A stretch of 64,000 nucleotides of DNA. Origin: Oscillospiraceae bacterium. Lineage in GTDB: Bacteria > Bacillota > Clostridia > Oscillospirales > CAG-272. Positions 60,216 to 64,000 of the stretch are shown piece after piece (positions within the stretch are counted from its first letter, which is position 1; each line of letters starts with the position of its first letter). The position numbers and the translations under genes were made by a program. Location: the NCBI GenBank assembly GCA_015063625.1, contig SVTT01000001.1, positions 186,001 to 250,000 of the forward strand, given 5' to 3'. The notes beneath the pieces were generated by a model that saw only the letters and a list, made by a program, of their open reading frames with translations, did no database searches and was not told the DNA's origin.

Positions 60216-60839
60216 ATGTTTTACTATATCAGCGGTTCGCTTACCCTGCTGACACCCACCTTTGCCGTGGTAGAGGCGGGCGGCGTGGGCTTCAAGCTCA
60301 CGGTCAGCGGCAACACCTTTCAGACCCTTTCTCCCGCTGCTTCAAAAAAGGAAATCGTCAAGCTCTACACCGAGCTTGCGGTACGCGAGGACGGCATGGA
60401 GCTTTTCGGCTTTGCGGATGAGGAGGAGATGAACACCTTTAAGCTGCTCATTACGGTTTCGGGCGTCGGTCCCAAGGCGGCAATGGCGGTCCTGACCGCA
60501 TTTACCCCTGCAAAATTCGCACTTGCCGTGTGCACCGAGGACAGAAAGGCAATTGCCAAAGCAAACGGCATCGGTCCCAAGACCGCCGCGCGCATCATTC
60601 TTGAGCTGCGCGACAAGATGATGTCGGAAAGCTTGCTTCCCTCTGTCGAAGGGGGGACCGCTTCCCCTATTGCACCTGCCGTCCCCGCTGCTGCGGGAGG
60701 AAAGCTTTCCGAGGCACAGGAGGCACTTCTGGTACTCGGCTACAGCAAGCCGCAGGTCCTTCAGGTGCTTCATGCTCTTGACACCTCCGCGATGGAGGTA
60801 GAGGACATCATCCGCGCCGCGTTAAAAAAATTGATCTGA
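60216..60839 (+). CDS. ruvA: Holliday junction branch migration protein RuvA
   Basis: RuvA binds Holliday junctions and loads RuvB. The 207-residue protein has an OB-fold start (MFYYISGSLTLLTPTFAVVEAGGVGFKL), two helix-hairpin-helix motifs (VSGVGPKAAM near residue 80 and ANGIGPKTAARIILELR near residue 115), and a C-terminal RuvB-binding domain after a flexible Ala-Pro-rich linker. I use the ATG at 60216, with GGAGG upstream. It runs 12 bases ahead of ruvB. Confidence 0.96.
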   Translation: MFYYISGSLTLLTPTFAVVEAGGVGFKLTVSGNTFQTLSPAASKKEIVKLYTELAVREDGMELFGFADEEEMNTFKLLITVSGVGPKAAMAVLTAFTPAKFALAVCTEDRKAIAKANGIGPKTAARIILELRDKMMSESLLPSVEGGTASPIAPAVPAAAGGKLSEAQEALLVLGYSKPQVLQVLHALDTSAMEVEDIIRAALKKLI

Positions 60840-60851
60840 TAAGGAGAGCGC

Positions 60852-61937
60852 ATGAACTTCATCGACGATCAGGATTTTGATTTCGAAAATCGCATACTCT
60901 CAACCTCGGAAACGGTACACGACACCGAACCCGATATAACCCTGCGCCCCCAGACCCTTGAGGACTACGTGGGTCAGGAAAAGGTCAAGGAGAATCTGAA
61001 GATCTATATCGATGCCGCAAAAAAGCGCGGTGATTCCCTGGATCACGTGCTTCTTTATGGTCCTCCCGGTCTTGGCAAGACCACTCTTTCCAACATCATC
61101 GCCAACGAAATGGGGGTCAATATCCGCGTTACATCGGGGCCTGCCATTGAGAAGCAGGGCGATCTGGCAGCACTGCTTACCAATCTCTCCGAGGGCGACG
61201 TGCTCTTCATCGATGAGATCCACCGCCTCTCCCGTGCGGTCGAGGAGATCCTTTATCCCGCGATGGAGGACTATGCGCTGGATATCATCATCGGTAAAGG
61301 GCCTGCCGCCAGAAGCATCCGCATCGATCTGCCCCGCTTTACCCTGATCGGTGCAACCACGCGTGCCGGACAGCTGAGCACTCCCCTTCGTGACCGCTTT
61401 GGTGTGATGCTCAAGTTAGAGCTTTACACACCCGAGGAGCTTGCCGACATCGTCAAGCGCAGCGCGGGCATTCTGGGACTCCCCATTTCGGACGACGGAG
61501 CAATCGAGATCGCATCTCGCTCTCGCGGAACGCCCCGTATCGCCAACCGACTCCTTAAGCGCGTGCGCGATTTTGCCGAGGTCAAGGGAAACGGAGAGAT
61601 CTCATCGGAAATCGCCAATTACGCCCTGCAACGTCTTGAGATCGATGCACTGGGGCTTGACAACATCGACCGACGCATGCTCTCCACCATTATTAAATTT
61701 TACGACGGCGGTCCTGTGGGGCTTGAAACGCTTTCTGCAACCATCGGCGAGGAGGCGATCACGCTTGAGGACGTCTACGAGCCGTATTTGATGCAGATCG
61801 GCTTCCTGTCGCGCACGCCGCGCGGACGCTGTGTGACCCGTCTTGCCTACGAGCATCTCGGTATTCCCTATCGCAACGTCACGCCGCACGGTGAGCAGAT
61901 GAGCTTCTTCGACCCACCAAGCGCCCCCGAATCATAA
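60852..61937 (+). CDS. ruvB: Holliday junction branch migration helicase RuvB
   Basis: RuvB is the AAA+ motor that drives branch migration. [19 protein letters not shown] near residue 31, Walker [13 protein letters not shown] near residue 70, Walker [25 protein letters not shown] near residue 117 and sensor [18 protein letters not shown] near residue 165 are present. The winged-helix C-terminus ends [17 protein letters not shown]. The 361-residue length is normal. AAGGAG lies six bases before the ATG. Confidence 0.97.
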   Translation: MNFIDDQDFDFENRILSTSETVHDTEPDITLRPQTLEDYVGQEKVKENLKIYIDAAKKRGDSLDHVLLYGPPGLGKTTLSNIIANEMGVNIRVTSGPAIEKQGDLAALLTNLSEGDVLFIDEIHRLSRAVEEILYPAMEDYALDIIIGKGPAARSIRIDLPRFTLIGATTRAGQLSTPLRDRFGVMLKLELYTPEELADIVKRSAGILGLPISDDGAIEIASRSRGTPRIANRLLKRVRDFAEVKGNGEISSEIANYALQRLEIDALGLDNIDRRMLSTIIKFYDGGPVGLETLSATIGEEAITLEDVYEPYLMQIGFLSRTPRGRCVTRLAYEHLGIPYRNVTPHGEQMSFFDPPSAPES

Positions 61938-61964
61938 AGCATTGAACGAAAAGCCGACACGATC

Positions 61965-62006
61965 AAACAACCGCCCGTGGTGCACCACGGGCGGTTGTTT
62001 TTAAAG
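61965..62006. terminator. Bidirectional terminator, perfect 36-bp palindrome
   Basis: 61965-62000 read the same on both strands (outer AAACAACCGCC, inner TGCA). T runs on each side let it stop ruvB on the plus strand and the M14 gene on the minus strand; the end of the latter overlaps it. Confidence 0.88.
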
Positions 62007-62906
62007 CATCATCGGAAAGCTGAAAAGCGCACGTCGAAGGCGCTCGTAGATCAAGGGACGTGCCGCCAAAGGCAACGGATTTTCTCCCCTCCCACACTCA
62101 AGCGTATAGGAGGGACGCCCAAGCTCGGCAATGCACCAATCGGTCAGCCCGCCGAAGGCGGAAAGCCCTTCCGGGCGCGCAAGACGATATCCCGTCACTC
62201 TTTGCAGGATCCGCCCGACCGCCATTGATTTTGCCGAAAGATGATCTTTGCAGCTGCAATAGATCTCCTCCCCTTGGGTATGCAGGGTGAGAACACCGCA
62301 CAGCTCCTCACGGTAATAACGAAGCAATCGGCAGATCGCCGCGCTTTCGGGCTCAGATTCCGGATATTCCCCACTGTAACGCGTGGGGCCTCCGCCTACG
62401 ATGCCCGCCTCCTGCTCCTTAATTTTGTATTCCGCAAAGCCCGCATTGTAATTGTGGTTCAGATCCACACCGCGCGCGTTCGCCTGCCACCTTGAGAGAT
62501 CCTCGCTGCCGTTCATGGCAAGGACACGCTCCCTAATCGGATTTTCCGCGGCAACCCCATGCAATACGTATTCCACCCCGTCAGGATTCAGCATCGGGAT
62601 CACGATGATACGGTATTCCGAAAAAAGATAGGACATCCGCATGTCATAAAGCGTTGCGTTCTGCTGATACTGTCGGATGTAATCTGCCACAAAGTCAAGG
62701 AGCACACCCGAAGTGATCCATTCCATGCCGTGATGTGCACCCACATAAACCACGGTTCGTTCTCCTCTTCCGAGGGTCAGCATGGGGATCTCTCGCCCGA
62801 GGATGGATCTCGCCAGCGCATCACACCGAACCACGTCCCCATATTCCTGCATCGCCGCCACCGCGCACATGACGTAACGGTGATCGCAGGGCGTGTTTGC
62901 AAGCAT
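62001..62906 (-). CDS. M14 family zinc carboxypeptidase
   Basis: The 301-residue protein has the M14 zinc motif as GAHHGMEW near residue 56 (His and Glu ligands), ARGVDLNHNY near residue 145, the third ligand His in LTLHTQGEE near residue 200, and the catalytic Glu in TLECGRGENP near residue 270. There is no signal peptide, so it probably acts inside the cell or the forespore compartment, on murein peptides or similar gamma-D-glutamyl substrates; this substrate is inferred. GGAGG lies seven bases before the ATG. Confidence 0.9.
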   Translation of the reverse strand: MLANTPCDHRYVMCAVAAMQEYGDVVRCDALARSILGREIPMLTLGRGERTVVYVGAHHGMEWITSGVLLDFVADYIRQYQQNATLYDMRMSYLFSEYRIIVIPMLNPDGVEYVLHGVAAENPIRERVLAMNGSEDLSRWQANARGVDLNHNYNAGFAEYKIKEQEAGIVGGGPTRYSGEYPESEPESAAICRLLRYYREELCGVLTLHTQGEEIYCSCKDHLSAKSMAVGRILQRVTGYRLARPEGLSAFGGLTDWCIAELGRPSYTLECGRGENPLPLAARPLIYERLRRALFSFPMML

Positions 62907-62974
62907 CTTATCACCTCCGTTTTCTATTATCCTATGTGCGCTTTTGAAAAAACATACCCCTCTGAAAGAAAAAT

Positions 62975-63003
62975 TTGCTTTTTTTCTTTATTTGTGTTAT
63001 GAT
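62975..63003 (+). promoter_or_regulatory. Sigma-A type promoter for the 63036 membrane protein gene
   Basis: TTGCTT and TATGAT are 17 bp apart, with the ATG about 33 bases downstream. Confidence 0.65.
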
Positions 63004-63035
63004 ATATTTAAAGTAATTTCCCGAAAGGATCTCTT

Positions 63036-63791
63036 ATGCCAAAACCGTTTCTGAAGCTTGCTTCCCTCCTTATTTTCGGCATCTACGGCATCTACACCGT
63101 TCTGCTCGTGCCCGCCTATCAGGTCATATCTTCCGATTTTGTCTTGATGAACACGCTTTGGTTTGACCTTGTAGACATGCTCATGCAGTGGGGAGAGGTG
63201 CTTGGCATCTGCACGGTGCTTACCTTCCTCATTGCGGCAGCACATCAGTGCCCCCCCAAGGAGTCAAAGCCCCTTTATTATTTGATCGGCGGTGCATTGC
63301 TTTTGAAGTACGCGGGTTCGATTATCGCGCTGTCTGCCGTATACGGCTCCTTTGACCTCACTCTTAATTACAGTGGCTATATCATCTCACTGCTGCTTGA
63401 AACCGCAATCTTCTGCTTCACCGTATGGAAGGCAAGAACCTGCACGGTTTCCTACTACCGCACGCATCGCGATCAGCAAAATGCGGCAGCCACGCTCGGC
63501 AAGGAGGTTGAAGAGTGCACGCCGCTTCTTCCCTTCGCCCGCTTCTTTGACCGCACCGCGCCCTTGCAAAGAGCTGCAATGCTCTCGGTTGGCGTGACCG
63601 CCGCCGCAAGACTGCTTGCCTTTATCATCGATGATATCGCCTACTCGATGGCAGGTGCGATCTATACCGCCGCCGACATCCCCGTGACCCTTCTTTACTG
63701 GCTTCTCCACATCCTGATCCCCTGCTTTTTGGGATATTTGCTTGTGGTGGTGCTCACCAAAAAAGCATTTCGCCTTTACACGGCTGCATAA
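63036..63791 (+). CDS. Six-helix membrane protein of unknown function
   Basis: I do not recognise the family. The 251-residue protein has hydrophobic segments at about residues 6-27, 55-72, 83-103, 110-130, 178-200 and 210-240, and a soluble loop at about residues 135-170 rich in charged residues (TLGKEVEECTPL). GAAAGGATC precedes the ATG. It has its own promoter and terminator. Transport or signalling roles cannot be inferred from what is visible. Confidence 0.75.
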   Translation: MPKPFLKLASLLIFGIYGIYTVLLVPAYQVISSDFVLMNTLWFDLVDMLMQWGEVLGICTVLTFLIAAAHQCPPKESKPLYYLIGGALLLKYAGSIIALSAVYGSFDLTLNYSGYIISLLLETAIFCFTVWKARTCTVSYYRTHRDQQNAAATLGKEVEECTPLLPFARFFDRTAPLQRAAMLSVGVTAAARLLAFIIDDIAYSMAGAIYTAADIPVTLLYWLLHILIPCFLGYLLVVVLTKKAFRLYTAA

Positions 63792-63824
63792 AAAAGAAAA
63801 GCGCGGAACCGCGCTTTTCTTTTT
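63791..63824. terminator. Bidirectional terminator at the right end
   Basis: Sixteen-base arms AAAAAGAAAAGCGCGG and its complement enclose two bases. The T run on each strand can end the membrane protein gene (+) and the gene cut by the right edge (-). Confidence 0.88.
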
Positions 63825-63837
63825 GAATATTCCTGAC

Positions 63838-64000
63838 TCAGAGATATTTCTTCATGACTTCGGTCGCCTCTTCCGCAGGGATCGAAGCGGTCATAAACAC
63901 GTTGATATTATGTGCCTGCAGCAACGCACCGACGTTATCCAGCATGGCATCAAAGCTTGCTACGTCGCCGCCGCAGATCTTCAATGTATTATCCACAAAC
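63838..64000 (-). CDS. C-terminal fragment of an unidentified protein
   Basis: The last 53 codons of a minus-strand gene are visible; the rest lies beyond the window. The sequence contains LKICGGDVASFDAM and ends IPAEEATEVMKKYL. The codon pattern is consistent with a real gene and a terminator follows its stop, but I cannot assign a family from this length. Confidence 0.6.
   Translation of the reverse strand, partial: FVDNTLKICGGDVASFDAMLDNVGALLQAHNINVFMTASIPAEEATEVMKKYL

Overview
This window looks like a chromosomal core segment of an endospore-forming member of the class Clostridia, probably uncultured and of the gut type. The evidence is a Gram-positive PolC replicase, spoIIID, a dipicolinate synthase pair (dpaA/dpaB), a CwlD-like spore cortex amidase, an ECF transporter module of Firmicutes type, and AGGAGG ribosome binding sites before almost every gene. 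At least nineteen promoters fit the sigma-A pattern (TTGACA, 17 bp, TATAAT or close to it). I see no rRNA, tRNA, CRISPR array, transposase, integrase or phage gene.

Layout from left to right. 1-4723: a minus-strand run of an M19 dipeptidase (cut by the window edge), yraN, rnhB, rbgA, lepB, an apgM-type phosphoglycerate mutase and a flavodoxin-like protein. 4792-5831: about 1 kb of AT-rich DNA without a credible gene, with three copies of one palindrome (GTTGA-N4-TCAAC) and other inverted repeats. 5871-7043: a small Xre regulator with a membrane partner, a mini-hairpin repeat element, and spoIIID. 7168-10624: trmH-type methyltransferase, purA and an AraC regulator. 10819-14102: a cysteine-rich protein of unknown function and comEC. 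14424-16912: a lone acyl carrier protein, cwlD-like amidase and radA. 17024-20963: malQ behind polA. 21113-24267: membrane protein, SGNH lipoprotein, DUF4358 lipoprotein, and a DUF815 AAA+ ATPase. 24394-32940: a seven-gene pyrimidine operon in the order pyrC-carB-pyrK-pyrD-pyrF-pyrE-pyrB, with pncB just upstream. 34802-37118: a TVP38 membrane protein, then dpaA-dpaB. 37342-48758: the pyrH-frr-uppS-cdsA-dxr-rseP-ispG run (UMP kinase, ribosome recycling, isoprenoid and phospholipid precursors, site-2 protease), followed by polC and birA. 48936-50632: rpsB-tsf. 50857-59737: ruvC, a SAM methyltransferase, ecfA1-ecfA2-ecfT, truA, a DUF5711 protein, pgsA and clpE. 59930-61937: DUF951, ruvA and ruvB in the opposite direction. 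62001-64000: an M14 carboxypeptidase, a membrane protein and an unidentified gene cut by the right edge.

Most of the window is ordinary, well-conserved chromosome. The less ordinary points are the palindrome-rich non-coding island at 4.8-5.8 kb, an aspartate carbamoyltransferase that carries only the zinc-ribbon half of a regulatory chain, a pyr operon without carA, a ComEC whose C-terminal metallo-beta-lactamase-like domain has lost a metal ligand, the cysteine-rich protein at 10819-11658, two small inverted-repeat elements, and a crowded divergent promoter region upstream of spoIIID.
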